Origin: Dromiciops gliroides
Taxonomy: Eukaryota; Chordata; Mammalia; Microbiotheria; Microbiotheriidae
Direction of reading: 5' to 3'
Length of the DNA stretch: 64,000 nt
NCBI RefSeq assembly: GCF_019393635.1
Contig: NC_057866.1
Coordinates: 1,995,001-2,059,000 of the forward strand
Of the stretch, positions 45,951 to 56,943 are shown one piece after another. A program made the translations under genes and the position numbers. The first letter of the stretch is position 1. Every line of letters begins with the position of its first letter. Under the pieces are notes generated by a model. The model was given only the letters and a program-made list of their open reading frames with translations, made no database searches and was not told the origin of the DNA.

Positions 45951-45984
45951 TAGATTCCCCATATACATATGTGCATGTGTATAC

Positions 45985-45991
45985 TCACACA

Positions 45992-46025
<34 letters not shown>

Positions 46026-46036
46026 ACACACACACA
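45985..46036. repeat. (CA)n microsatellite
   Basis: Nearly pure CA dinucleotide run with a single ACCACA interruption. Confidence 0.95.
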
Positions 46037-47705
46037 ATTCTAGGATCTATTTGTAGCCTCCATAAGCCTAGGATGTCCTCTGTCTAAACTGTTGTTTAGA
46101 CACTGGGTCCCCAGAGGACAGCCAGCTAGAATCGGGTGAGTCTTCCTGATTGCAAGCCTGGCACTCTAGCCAAGGCACCACCAGCTGGACCAAAGGGATC
46201 AATTACATACAAACAGGTCCAAGGCATGCATACTGAAGCAATCAAAGGGATGAAACAGGAAAAAACTGAATCAAGGCAGATGAGCCAAACCGTCAATGTC
46301 TTATGGGGGGTTGAAGACAATCAGTCAGTCATATCCTGTCCATAGGCTGGCATGAGACCAATCCCTGAGGGGGAATACTTTGAGGGAAGGCAAGAGAGAG
46401 GGGGAGAGTTCTGGTCTACTTTCCCTTAACTGGAGAATTAAATTCCTTGGTGAAATTCTGAAGGTCAGAAGACAAGGAGTCTCCATCAGCATTGGTAGCA
46501 GTGTCCCCAAGACAGGAGGGCCAGCTGACAGCAGCCTGGGCACCAGAAGGCAAATTCCAAGCAGACACACCCAAGAAAGGCAGTTAGAAGATGGCAAGGA
46601 CAGCAGATCCTCAGAGCCCGGAAGAAAGCCAGACACAGCAAAAAAGCACCTGAAGAGGGCTCTGAAAGGGAAGAAGGGCTTCCTAGTACCTACATGTCTG
46701 CACGCTTGAGTACACTCTCCTAAGGAACTGTAAGTGGACAAGGTGAAAGACTGGCCCAGGAAATCTAGAAGATGGTTTAGTAACAATGGTTCTTACTAAA
46801 CCACCTTGACAAGACGCCATCTCTAAAATCGAATGAGCCTTGGCTACGGAACTGATAGCAATTCGTTAATCAATGCAAAAGAACAAAATGAATGAGGGTG
46901 CATGAGGTATAACATTACACGGCCTCAGGGCCTCTCTTCAGGGTTAAAGTATTCTGCCAACCAAGGCTGACTCAAGCTTCTGGTACATTGGCAATTGAAG
47001 AGGCTGCCACATCAAAAATTGCTTGATATTTGCATGGGAATGTGGGAATTCTGTTGAGTTCTCTTTCTGACATTCCAATCCTCTCAAACATTGCTCTCCA
47101 AGGACAGTTGAAAACCCTATTTCAGGTGTTTCCACTCCCAGTTATAATAGATAATTAAGAAACTAACCCAAATCCTTCTCTAATGAGCTGCTAGATAATC
47201 TGTCGCACTCCTATGGCTCCTCTCAAATGCAGCTCTGGGTGTAGTTATTAGACCAAAAGTTCCCAATTCACCTACATGCCACCATGATTGTACACCCATA
47301 ACATATGACAGATGGGTTGCCAGCTTTTCCCCTAGCTGGCTGCCTGGCTGCCTGCAGATCACTGCCCAACTCACTTGCCCTCATTGCTTGCTGGAAGCAA
47401 GGTCAAGGGGACGCTGTCCTTGGCTGTAGCAGCTCTCTCAGCCCTGCCTTGGGCCATGTGGGTGGGGCTGCTGAGCCCAACGCCTTCTTCCAGGCACGTG
47501 CCTGCTCTCACCTGCCCTGCACATCTCCAGGAATCTTCTGCTACTTCCTTCCCTGGCTTCTCAGCTCTCTGCATCTCCTTGCCAGCTGGGGCTGAACTCG
47601 TGGCTCAGCCTGCAGCCTCCTGCCCTCAGCTCCCAGATCCCAGTGGCCCTGTGCCCAGGGACAAACAGCCCCCTTTGCCCATCAAGGCAGAGAGGCCCTG
47701 CCAGG

Positions 47706-47712
47706 TGAGTCA
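47706..47712 (+). promoter_or_regulatory. AP-1 site upstream of KRTAP5-like copy 1
   Basis: TGAGTCA, 314 bases before the ATG; the same position holds in copies 2 and 3. Confidence 0.45.
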
Positions 47713-47909
47713 CTGACACGAGGCCTGTCCCCAGACAAGGCAAATGCAGACCCAATGGCAGCCAGGCAGCCAGGGACCACCAACAACCCCCAGAGTCAGC
47801 AGGGGCTGGAACCTGCTTCTGCAGGGCTACCGAGTCAGGGGCACCTGAGCATGTGTCACAAGCCTCTGCTGCTGCTGCTGCAGCTGCTGCAGCTGCTGCC
47901 ACACAACAG

Positions 47910-47916
47910 TATAAAA
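47910..47916 (+). promoter_or_regulatory. TATA box of KRTAP5-like copy 1
   Basis: TATAAAA, 110 bases before the ATG at 48,020, just after a cluster of CAGCTG E-boxes. Confidence 0.85.
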
Positions 47917-48019
47917 GCTGGGGGCACAGAGGGGTTGCCACAACCCACTGACACCTCTCTCTTTCTTGAGACCTCCCACCCCTGTGTACACAAAGCTCCT
48001 CCAACTTCTTCCCAGAACC

Positions 48020-48877
48020 ATGAGTTGCTCTGGATGTTCAGGAGGCTGTGGCTCCAGCTGTGGGGGCTGTGGCTCCAGCTGCTGTGTGCCCGTTTGCTGC
48101 TGCAAACCTGTGTGTTGTTGTGTGCCAGCCTGTTCCTGCTCCAGCTGTGGCGGGGGCTGCAGTAAGGGAGGCTGTGGCTCCAGCTGTGGTGGGGGCTGCT
48201 GCAAGGGAGGCTGTGGCTCCAGCTGTGGTGGGGGCTGCTGCAAGGGAGGCTGTGGCTGCCAGCTGTGGTGGGGGCTGCGGTAAGGGAGGCTGTGGCTCCA
48301 GCTGTGGTGGGGGCTGCTGCCAGTCCAGCTGCTGCAAACCTGTCTGCTGCTGCGTACCAGCTTGCCCCTGTTCCAGTTGCGGTGGAGGCTGTGGCTCCAG
48401 CTGTGGTGGGGGCTGCTGCAAGGGAGGCTGTGGCTCCAGCTGTGGTGGGGGCTGCTGCAAGGGAGGCTGTGGCTCCAGCTGTGGTGGGGGCTGCGGGTAA
48501 GGGAGGCTGTGGCTCCAGCTGTGGTGGGGGCTGTGGTAAGGGAGGCTGTGGCTCCAGCTGTGGTGGGGGCTGTGGTAAGGGAGGCTGTGGGCTCCAGCTG
48601 TGGTGGGGGCTGCTGCCAGTCCAGCTGCTGCAAGCCTGTCTGCTGCTGTGTACCAGCTGCCCCTGTTCCAGTTGTGGTGGAGGCTGTGGTGGAGGCTGTG
48701 GTGGGGGCTGCTGCCAATCCAGCTGTGGGGGCTGCTGCCAGTCCAGCTGCTGCAAGCCCTGCTGCTGCCAGTCCAGGGCTGCTGCAAGCGCTGCTGCGCT
48801 GCCAGTCCAGCTGCTGCAAGCCCTGCTGCTGCCAGTCCAGCTGCTGTGTCCCAGTTTGCTGTCAGTGCAAGATCTGA
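48020..48877 (+). pseudogene. KRTAP5-like: KRTAP5-like copy 1, broken by small indels
   Basis: The copy aligns module by module with the intact gene at 54,296 but is six bases longer because of small indels. Single extra G bases lie near 48,257, 48,492 and 48,588, one T is missing near 48,655, and two 2-base insertions lie near 48,777-48,805. The net change is a multiple of three, so the ends [16 protein letters not shown] and [11 protein letters not shown] are in the same frame, but the middle is not. The nearest frame from the ATG runs only about 87 codons. Promoter, leader and AATAAA (49,425) are intact. Similar one-base differences occur throughout this unit's noncoding part, so consensus error is a serious alternative to true pseudogene status. 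Confidence 0.75.
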
Positions 48878-49424
48878 TGCTCACCCCAGAGACTTCCCAC
48901 CTGAGCCCTTGCAAACAGTCCAGCAGAAAGACCCGTTCTCCTTTCCCAAGCCCCAGCAGCACCCCTCCTTTTGCAGCAGCATTGCTGATTGCCTTGGCCC
49001 CTGGACCATGAGGAAGCTGATTCCTGCTTGGCCTGCTCTCTGCACACTGACCCTGGAAGCTGCCCTACCACGAAGTCCAGAAGCCCTCCCCGTGCCCCAT
49101 GATTTGCAAGCAACTCCTCCCCCTCCTCCTCCCCCTCCTCCTCTTCCTCCTCCCCTTTCTCCTCGGCCCAGGGAACTACACACTGTAAGGAACCCACTCC
49201 ATGGGGCCCCAGCACATCACCCACCCCCCCAGGAAGACCTCGGTCTCATCTCCAAAGGACCATCTGCCCTGCCACCAGCTACTGGGCCACAGCTGGCCAT
49301 TCCTCAATTGCCTGCTCATCAACAGCCCTTATTCCCTGACCCCCACCTCTCCCCCCCAAAGGCTCTCCGTGCCTATCCGGGCATCTTTTCCTATGCCTGG
49401 GAACCTGGGCAATCATTTCGTTTC

Positions 49425-49430
49425 AATAAA
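49425..49430 (+). promoter_or_regulatory. Polyadenylation signal of KRTAP5-like copy 1
   Basis: AATAAA in TTTCAATAAAACC, about 550 bases after the stop codon; the same hexamer and context recur in copies 2 and 3. Confidence 0.75.
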
Positions 49431-50411
49431 ACCTACCTTTCTCTCTGAAAATGTCTCCCTGGTCTTGACAAATCCCTGAAGGGGGTGACCCCTTTCCTGT
49501 GCCCTGAGCACTCAGTCAGCACTCGCCAGGCAGGTACATTCTGGGGTCTTGGCATATTGGCCTTCCTCACTGGCACCCCCTGGGACATGGGCCCAGGACT
49601 GGCCCATGCTGCGCATTCCTCTTGGGTTCCACCAACACAACACGGAGGGACGTACTTCTCCAGGGTGACGATCGCAAAGGCAGGGCCTCAAAGGTTAGAG
49701 CCCATTCTGGGTACACAGCACTTGGCAATCCAGGGATTAGGTTCTCCATTTGCCCCCAAGGGATTCACTCTGTGTCAAGGACTCAAGGGGCTGCTTGCTG
49801 CCCCAATGTCTCTCTCATTAGTGCCCCTCTGCAGCAAGCCAGGGCTTCCTGAGCAAGCACAGGCAGACCTGCCTGCCCCCTTCTTCAGCTGCCTTCAAGT
49901 GACCTTGCATTCTATTCAAAGACCTAGAGCACTGTCAGGCCAATGACAAAAGTACCTATGTCTGCTCCATCTTGGAACCTTACACTTGACAAATTGAACC
50001 TCATTAAGGGGATCTCTCTGTATTGATCTGCAGAGAACACCATTCAGGTGTTGTCTCAGCATCTCTTGAGGAACACTCGGGCTGAAGCTCCCTTCCAGTG
50101 GAACAATTCTACTGCCCTGTTTGCTGTCACCTGGAAACAGCCTACCTGCTCTGTGGAAAGAGGGGACACATTGTGAATTAGGGAGAAAAACAGCAGGGTG
50201 CAGAGGGGAGGAATGAGTAAGGAGCCCTTCGCCCAACTCCTTGCCCAAGACAATGTTTGATTTGGCAGCGATAACAAAACCCGGGAGAGACAAAGCACGC
50301 AGAGAAAAGGAGGGAAAGCCACCAGAAAGGAATAGTGACTAAAAGCTGACCGAAAATGAAAGGCAAAAGAAGCAGCCATTCTTTCTTAACTGTTTGGGTA
50401 GACCTGCTTTG

Positions 50412-52252
50412 GAGTAGGCAACTTAAAAAGCTAGGAAAAGAACAAATTAAGAATACCCAATTAAACACTAAATTAGGAATTCTGAAAATTAAAGGAGAAA
50501 TTAATAAAATTGAAAGCAAGAGGATAGAATTAATCAATAATACTAAGAGTTGGTGTTAGGACAAAAACCAAGAAAATAGCTAAACCATTGGTTAATTTGA
50601 TTTTAAAAAAGAAAGAAAGAAAGAAAGAAGAAAACCAAATTACTGGTATCAAAAATGAAAGGGGTGACTTCACCACCAATGAAATGGAAATTAAAGCAAT
50701 CATTAGGAACTATTTTGCCCAACTGTATGCCAGTAAATTTGACAATCTAAATGAAATGGATAAATATTTACAAAAATACAAACTGCCCAGGTAACAGAAG
50801 AGGAAATAAAATCCTTAAATAAGCCCACATCAGAAAAGAAAATTGAACATGAATTCCCTAAGAAAAAATCCCCAGGGCCAGATGGGTTTTCAATGAATCC
50901 CACCAAACATGGAAAGAACAATTAATTCCAATATTATTCAAATTATTTGGAAAAATAGGTGAAGGAGGAGTTCTACCAACTTCCTTTTATGACACAGATA
51001 TGGTGTTGATACCAAAACCAGGCAGAGCAAAAGCAGAGAAAGAAAATTATAGACCAATTTCCCTAATGAATATTGATGCAAAAATCTTAAATAAGATATT
51101 AGCAAGGAGATTCGAGCAAATGATCACCAGGATAATACACCATGACCAGGTGGGATTGATACCAGGAATGCAGGGCTGCTTCAACAGTAGGAAAACTCTT
51201 AACATAATCAACCACATCAATAAGAAAACTAACCAAAATCATATGATTATCTCAATAGGTGCAGAGAAAGCTTTTGACAAAATACAGCACCCATTCCTAA
51301 TAAGAATACCTGAGAGCCTAGGAATAGGTGGTGCTTTCCTTAAAATAATGAGCAGTATCTACCTAAAACCATTAGCAAGCATCATATGTAATGGAGATAA
51401 GTTAGAGGCATTCCCAATAAGATCAGGGGTGAAGCAGGCATGTCCATTATCACCTCTATTAGTGACTATTGTACTAGAAGTGTTAGCTTTAGGAATCAGA
51501 GAAGCAAAAGGAATTAAAGGAATTCGAATAGGCAAGAGGGAAACAGAACTACTGCTCTTTGCACATGATATGATGGTATACTTAGAGAATCAACTCAAAA
51601 ATTACGTGAAACAATTAACAAGTTTAGCAAAGTAGCAGGATATAAAATACATCCACAAAAATCATCAGCATTTCTATACATGACCAACAAAGTCCAGCAG
51701 CAAGAGATAGAAGAGAAATTCCATTTGAAGCAACGGTAGACAATAGAAAATACTTGGCGTCGACTTGCCAAGACAATCCCAGGAACTCTACGAACACAAT
51801 GACAAAACACTTTTCACACAAATCAATCCAGATCTAAAGAATTGGAAAAGCATCAACTGCTCATGGATAGGCTGAGCTAATATAATAAAAACGACAATTC
51901 TACCTAAATTAATTTACTTATTCAGTGCCATACCAATCAGACTCCCTAAAAGTTATTTTATAGAGCTAGAAAAAAGAATAAGAAAATTCATCTGGAAAAT
52001 CGAAAGGTCAAGAATATCGAGGGAAAGAATGAAAAAAAAAATGCACAGGAAGGTGGCTAGCTGTACCAAATCTGAGGCTTTACTATAAAGCGCAAGTCAA
52101 CAAAACTATTGGTAGTGGCTCAGAAATAGAGGGGAGGATCAATGGCATAAAGCAAAAGACTCCAGCTTCTGGATAGGAACTCAGGATTTGACCAAAAACT
52201 GCTGGGAAAACTGGAAGATAGCATATCAGAAATTAGGCATAGACCAACATCT
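50412..52252 (+). repeat. LINE-1 ORF2 fragment, copy 1
   Basis: 5' and 3' truncated ORF2. The endonuclease domain is missing; the fragment begins before the reverse-transcriptase domain, which is open at 51,000-51,635 ([26 protein letters not shown]). Two catalytic positions are changed: SIDAEKAF reads SIGAEKAF and FADD reads FAHD. It stops at KLGIDQHLTP and abuts the polypyrimidine tract. It is not mobile. A short (GAAA)n lies at about 50,605-50,634. Confidence 0.93.
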
Positions 52253-52520
52253 TACTCCTCTCGTTCTTTTGTTGTCTCTTCCTTCTTTCTTTCCTTCCTT
52301 CTCTGTCCCTCTTTCTTTCCCCTTGCCTTCTTCCTGCATTTTCTTTCTGTTCCCTTCGTCTTTCTTGCTTGCTCATTCTTTCTTTTCTTTCCTTCTCTCT
52401 CCTTCTCTCTTCTACTCTTTTCCTTCTGTCTTTCTTTCTCCCTCCCTTTCTAACCGTCCTTCCTCCATTTCCCTTTCCTGCTTTTGTTTTCTGTCCTTTC
52501 CTTCTCTCGTCCATTCTTAT
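52253..52520. repeat. Polypyrimidine tract, unit 1
   Basis: TTTC/TTCC-rich for about 260 bases. Its long leucine/serine/phenylalanine frames are compositional. Confidence 0.9.
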
Positions 52521-52866
52521 TCTCATTCAACTTTTCTTACACAAAATGGTGGCTGTGGAACTGTTTGACGTGATGGCCCATATATGATTGAGAGCAGATT
52601 GCTCACCTTCCCAGAGAGCAGAAGGAAGGGAGGGCTCACTTTGGGAACATTCAAACAAGGAATGTTACAATGTTACAAATTGTTTTCTAGGCATCCAAAA
52701 TGTTTTCTCTGGGACTAACTTTACATGGGACCCTTTTTTTTTTTTTTGCAAAAGCCACAATGAATCACTGACCCTGGCCAGGCACTGGGTTAGGGCCTAA
52801 GGGATCCATGGATCAGAGTAGGAGGGTTGCTGGCCTCCAGGGCCTTTTCAGATCAGCTAGCCACAG

Positions 52867-52915
52867 TCCTCCTCCTCCTCCTCCTCCTCCTCCTCCTCCT
52901 CCTCCTCCTCCTCTC
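52867..52915. repeat. (CTC)n microsatellite upstream of KRTAP5-like copy 2
   Basis: Sixteen or so CCT/CTC triplets; the same tract lies at 59,195-59,241 before copy 3. The inverted copy has only a short AGG-rich equivalent near 43,320. Confidence 0.9.
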
Positions 52916-53583
52916 CCTCGTCCTTGTCCTCCTCCTTCTCGTCCTCCTTCTCCTGGTCCTCCATCCATCACTCCATCCATCCATCCATCCATCTCCATGG
53001 GCCATCAATCCCCTGGTGATACCAAGTCTTCCCTGCTTTCCCCCACCCTCTCTGAGTGGCAGGACTCATGGGTAAAGCCTCTGCATCTTCCTCCCTGCCT
53101 GCAGCACATGCAAAGAGCCCTTCCCACTTACCCCTCCAGCTTTGCTCTTTGGCCCCTGATGGGGCCAGACAGGAACCCTCTCCCCACAGGCTGGCAGCCA
53201 TGAGCTTGAAGCCTGGTGCTCAGCTCACATGCAATTGCCTCCTCTGGCCTTGGCCCCCTTGGGAGGCCCCTGCCCAACCCAGTCCCATGGACTCTGCCCA
53301 AATACCAACTTTTGCAGGTAACCTTCCTGCTGCCTTCCTCCTCTGGGTAGGCACTTCCTGGTCCCCTCCCACCTGACACAGCACAGGGCCAGAGTCTGTG
53401 GACTGCCATTTGTGGTCTTCCCTCCTTGCTCTTGAAGCAGTCTTGCCAATGAGCACTTCCTTCTCCCTGACAGCCTGCCCAGCAGATGCTCGGGTCCCAG
53501 ACTTTCCTCTCTGCCTCCCAGCTGGGAACCCAGCTGGCTCATACTAAGGGGTGGGGAGGAGCCTGGCCCACCAGCTCTTTCCA

Positions 53584-53614
<31 letters not shown>

Positions 53615-54185
53615 GCTGCCTGGCTGCCTGCAGATCACTGCCCAACTCACTTGCCCTCATTGCTTGCTGGAAGCAAGGTCAAGGGGACGCTGTCCTTGGC
53701 TGTAGCAGCTCTCTCAGCCCTGCCTTGGGCCATGTGGGTGGGGCTGCTGAGCCCAACGCCTTCTTCCAGGCACGTGCCTGCTCTCACCTGCCCTGCACAT
53801 CTCCAGGAATCTTCTGCTACTTCCTTCCCTGGCTTCTCAGCTCTCTGCATCTCCTTGCCAGCTGGGGCTGAACTCGTGGCTCAGCCTGCAGCCTCCTGCC
53901 CTCAGCTCCCAGATCCCAGTGGCCCTGTGCCCAGGGACAAACAGCCCCCTTTGCCCATCAAGGCAGAGAGGCCCTGCCAGGTGAGTCACTGACACGAGGC
54001 CTGTCCCCAGACAAGGCAAATGCAGACCCAATGGCAGCCAGGCAGCCAGGGACCACCAACAACCCCCAGAGTCAGCAGGGGCTGGAACCTGCTTCTGCAG
54101 GGCTACCGAGTCAGGGGCACCTGAGCATGTGTCCAAGCCTCTGGCTGCTGCTGCTGCAGCTGCTGCAGCTGCTGCCACACAACAG

Positions 54186-54192
54186 TATAAAA
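54186..54192 (+). promoter_or_regulatory. TATA box of KRTAP5-like copy 2
   Basis: TATAAAA, 110 bases before the ATG; the AP-1 site TGAGTCA lies at 53,982-53,988. Confidence 0.88.
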
Positions 54193-54295
54193 GCTGGGGG
54201 CACAGAGGGGTTGCCACAACCCACTGACACCTCTCTCTTTCTTGAGACCTCCCACCCCTGTGTACACAAAGCTCCTCCAACTTCTTCCCAGAACC

Positions 54296-55147
54296 ATGAG
54301 TTGCTCTGGATGTTCAGGAGGCTGTGGCTCCAGCTGTGGGGGCTGTGGCTCCAGCTGCTGTGTGCCCGTTTGCTGCTGCAAACCTGTGTGTTGTTGTGTG
54401 CCAGCCTGTTCCTGCTCCAGCTGTGGCGGGGGCTGCAGTAAGGGAGGCTGTGGCTCCAGCTGTGGTGGGGGCTGCTGCAAGGGAGGCTGTGGCTCCAGCT
54501 GTGGTGGGGGCTGCTGCAAGGGAGGCTGTGGCTCCAGCTGTGGTGGGGGCTGCAGTAAGGGAGGCTGTGGCTCCAGCTGTGGTGGGGGCTGCTGCCAGTC
54601 CAGCTGCTGCAAACCTGTCTGCTGCTGCGTACCAGCTTGCCCCTGTTCCAGTTGCGGTGGAGGCTGTGGCTCCAGCTGTGGTGGGGGCTGCTGCAAGGGA
54701 GGCTGTGGCTCCAGCTGTGGTGGGGGCTGCTGCAAGGGAGGCTGTGGCTCCAGCTGTGGTGGGGGCTGCGGTAAGGGAGGCTGTGGCTCCAGCTGTGGTG
54801 GGGGCTGTGGTAAGGGAGGCTGTGGCTCCAGCTGTGGTGGGGGCTGTGGTAAGGGAGGCTGTGGCTCCAGCTGTGGTGGGGGCTGCTGCCAGTCCAGCTG
54901 CTGCAAGCCTGTCTGCTGCTGTGTACCAGCTTGCCCCTGTTCCAGTTGTGGTGGAGGCTGTGGTGGAGGCTGTGGTGGGGGCTGCTGCCAATCCAGCTGT
55001 GGGGGCTGCTGCCAGTCCAGCTGCTGCAAGCCCTGCTGCTGCCAGTCCAGCTGCTGCAAGCCCTGCTGCTGCCAGTCCAGCTGTTGCAAGCCCTGCTGCT
55101 GCCAGTCCAGCTGCTGTGTCCCAGTTTGCTGTCAGTGCAAGATCTGA
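54296..55147 (+). CDS. KRTAP5-like: KRTAP5-like ultra-high-sulfur keratin-associated protein, copy 2 (283 residues)
   Basis: Single-exon gene, about one third cysteine with glycine and serine, no membrane or signal segment. KRTAP5 proteins form disulfide-rich matrix between keratin filaments in the hair cortex and cuticle. Order: start [35 protein letters not shown] block; repeated 13-residue modules [11 protein letters not shown](C/S/G)K; a second [19 protein letters not shown] block; more modules; a third block; then three [10 protein letters not shown] repeats and the family terminus [11 protein letters not shown]. The ATG was chosen because A lies at -3, it matches all four copies, and it sits 110 bases after TATAAAA. 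An in-frame extension upstream has no ATG. AATAAA lies at 55,698. The DUSP8 neighbourhood supports KRTAP5 rather than another KRTAP family. The exact paralogue cannot be named. Confidence 0.92.
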   Translation: MSCSGCSGGCGSSCGGCGSSCCVPVCCCKPVCCCVPACSCSSCGGGCSKGGCGSSCGGGCCKGGCGSSCGGGCCKGGCGSSCGGGCSKGGCGSSCGGGCCQSSCCKPVCCCVPACPCSSCGGGCGSSCGGGCCKGGCGSSCGGGCCKGGCGSSCGGGCGKGGCGSSCGGGCGKGGCGSSCGGGCGKGGCGSSCGGGCCQSSCCKPVCCCVPACPCSSCGGGCGGGCGGGCCQSSCGGCCQSSCCKPCCCQSSCCKPCCCQSSCCKPCCCQSSCCVPVCCQCKI

Positions 55148-55697
55148 TGCTCACCCCAGAGACTTCCCACCTGAGCCCTTGCAAAACAGTCCAGCAGAAA
55201 GACCCGTTCTCCTTTCCCAAGCCCCAGCAGCACCCCTCCTTTTGCAGCAGCATTGCTGATTGCCTTGGCCCCTGGACCATGAGGGAAGCTGATTCCTGCT
55301 TGGCCTGCTCTCTGCACACTGACCCTGGAAGCTGCCCTACCACGAAGTCCAGAAGCCCACCCCGTGCCCCATGATTTGCAAGCAACTCCTCCCCCTCCTC
55401 CTCCCCCTCCTCCTCTTCCTCCTCCCCTTTCTCCTCGGCCCAGGGAACTACACACTGTAAGGAAACCCACTCCATGGGGCCCCAGCACATCACCCACCCC
55501 CCCAGGAAGACCTCGGTCTCATCTCCAAAGGACCATCTGCCCTGCCACCAGCTACTGGGCCACAGCTGGCCATTCCTCAATTGCCTGCTCATCAACAGCC
55601 CTTATTCCCTGACCCCCACCTCTCCCCCCCAAAGGCTCTCCGTGCCTATCCGGGCATCTTTTCCTATCCCTGGGAACCTGGGCAATCATTTCGTTTC

Positions 55698-55703
55698 AAT
55701 AAA
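55698..55703 (+). promoter_or_regulatory. Polyadenylation signal of KRTAP5-like copy 2
   Basis: AATAAA in TTTCAATAAAACC, 550 bases after the stop codon. Confidence 0.8.
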
Positions 55704-56684
55704 ACCTACCTTTCTCTCTGAAAATGTCTCCCTGGTCTTGACAAATCCCTGAAGGGGGTGACCCCTTTCCTGTGCCCTGAGCACTCAGTCAGCACTCGCC
55801 AGGCAGGTACATTCTGGGGTCTTGGCATATTGGCCTTCCTCACTGGCACCCCCTGGGACATGGGCCCAGGACTGGCCCATGCTGCGCATTCCTCTTGGGT
55901 TCCACCAACACAACACGGAGGGACGTACTTCTCCAGGGTGACGATCGCAAAGGCAGGGCCTCAAAGGTTAGAGCCCATTCTGGGTACACAGCACTTGGCA
56001 ATCCAGGGATTAGGTTCTCCATTTGCCCCCAAGGGATTCACTCTGTGTCAAGGACTCAAGGGGCTGCTTGCTGCCCCAATGTCTCTCTCATTAGTGCCCC
56101 TCTGCAGCAAGCCAGGGCTTCCTGAGCAAGCACAGGCAGACCTGCCTGCCCCCTTCTTCAGCTGCCTTCAAGTGACCTTGCATTCTATTCAAAGACCTAG
56201 AGCACTGTCAGGCCAATGACAAAAGTACCTATGTCTGCTCCATCTTGGAACCTTACAACTTGACAAATTGAACCTCATTAAGGGGATCTCTCTGTATTGA
56301 TCTGCAGAGAACACCATTCAGGTGTTGTCTCAGCATCTCTTGAGGAACACTCGGGCTGAAGCTCCCTTCCAGTGGAACAATTCTACTGCCCTGTTTGCTG
56401 TCACCTGGAAAACAGCCTACCTGCTCTGTGGGAAAGAGGGGACACATTGTGAATTAGGGAGAAAAAACAGCAGGGTGCAGAGGGGAGGAATGAGTAAAGG
56501 AGCCCTTCGCCCAACTCCTTGCCCAAGACAATGTTTGATTTGGCAGCGATAACAAAACCCGGGAGAGACAAAGCACGCAGAGAAAAGGAGGGAAAGCCAC
56601 CAGAAAGGAATAGTGACTAAAAGCTGACCGAAAATGAAAGGCAAAAGAAGCAGCCATTCTTTCTTAACTGTTTGGGTAGACCTG

Positions 56685-56891
56685 CTTGGGAGCAAGCAAC
56701 CTGAAAAGCTAGGAAAAGAACAAATTAAAAATACCCAATCAAATACTAAATTAGACATTCTGAAAATTAAAGGAGAAATTAGTAAAATTGAAAGCAAGAA
56801 AATGATAAAATTAGTCAATAATACTAAGGGTTGGTTTTACCACAAAAACCAAGAAAATAGCTAAACCATTGGTTAATTTGATTTAAAAAAA

Positions 56892-56943
<52 letters not shown>

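Larger units (their letters stand above)
45031..47335. other. Spacer between the inverted copy and the tandem array
   Basis: About 2.3 kb with one reversed SINE (45,707-45,950), a CA microsatellite (45,985-46,036) and otherwise unrecognised sequence. No gene is supported. A 153-codon minus-strand frame at 46,325-46,786 has no recognisable similarity. Confidence 0.6.
47336..53611 (+). repeat. Tandem duplication unit 1 (6,276 bp)
   Basis: Homology to the next unit starts abruptly at CTGGCTGCCTGGCTGCC (47,336) and the period to unit 2 is constant through promoter and ATG (684 bases from unit edge to ATG in all units). Contents: partial upstream region, KRTAP5-like copy, downstream region, LINE-1 fragment, polypyrimidine tract, next upstream region. 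Confidence 0.9.

Noticed and set aside
46325-46786. 153-codon minus-strand frame in the spacer
   Set aside because: No recognisable domain, promoter or codon pattern; likely chance.
54324-55259. Plus-strand alternative frame over copy 2 rich in [14 protein letters not shown]
   Set aside because: Shifted reading of the same 39-base module; it has no ATG context and no known family.
54103-55595. Very long minus-strand frames (328 and 494 codons) across KRTAP5-like copy 2, and similar ones over copies 1 and 3
   Set aside because: The coding repeats lack stop codons in several frames; translations are PPPQLEPQ or SPHHSWSHS repeats that simply mirror the sense modules, with no promoter or family match.
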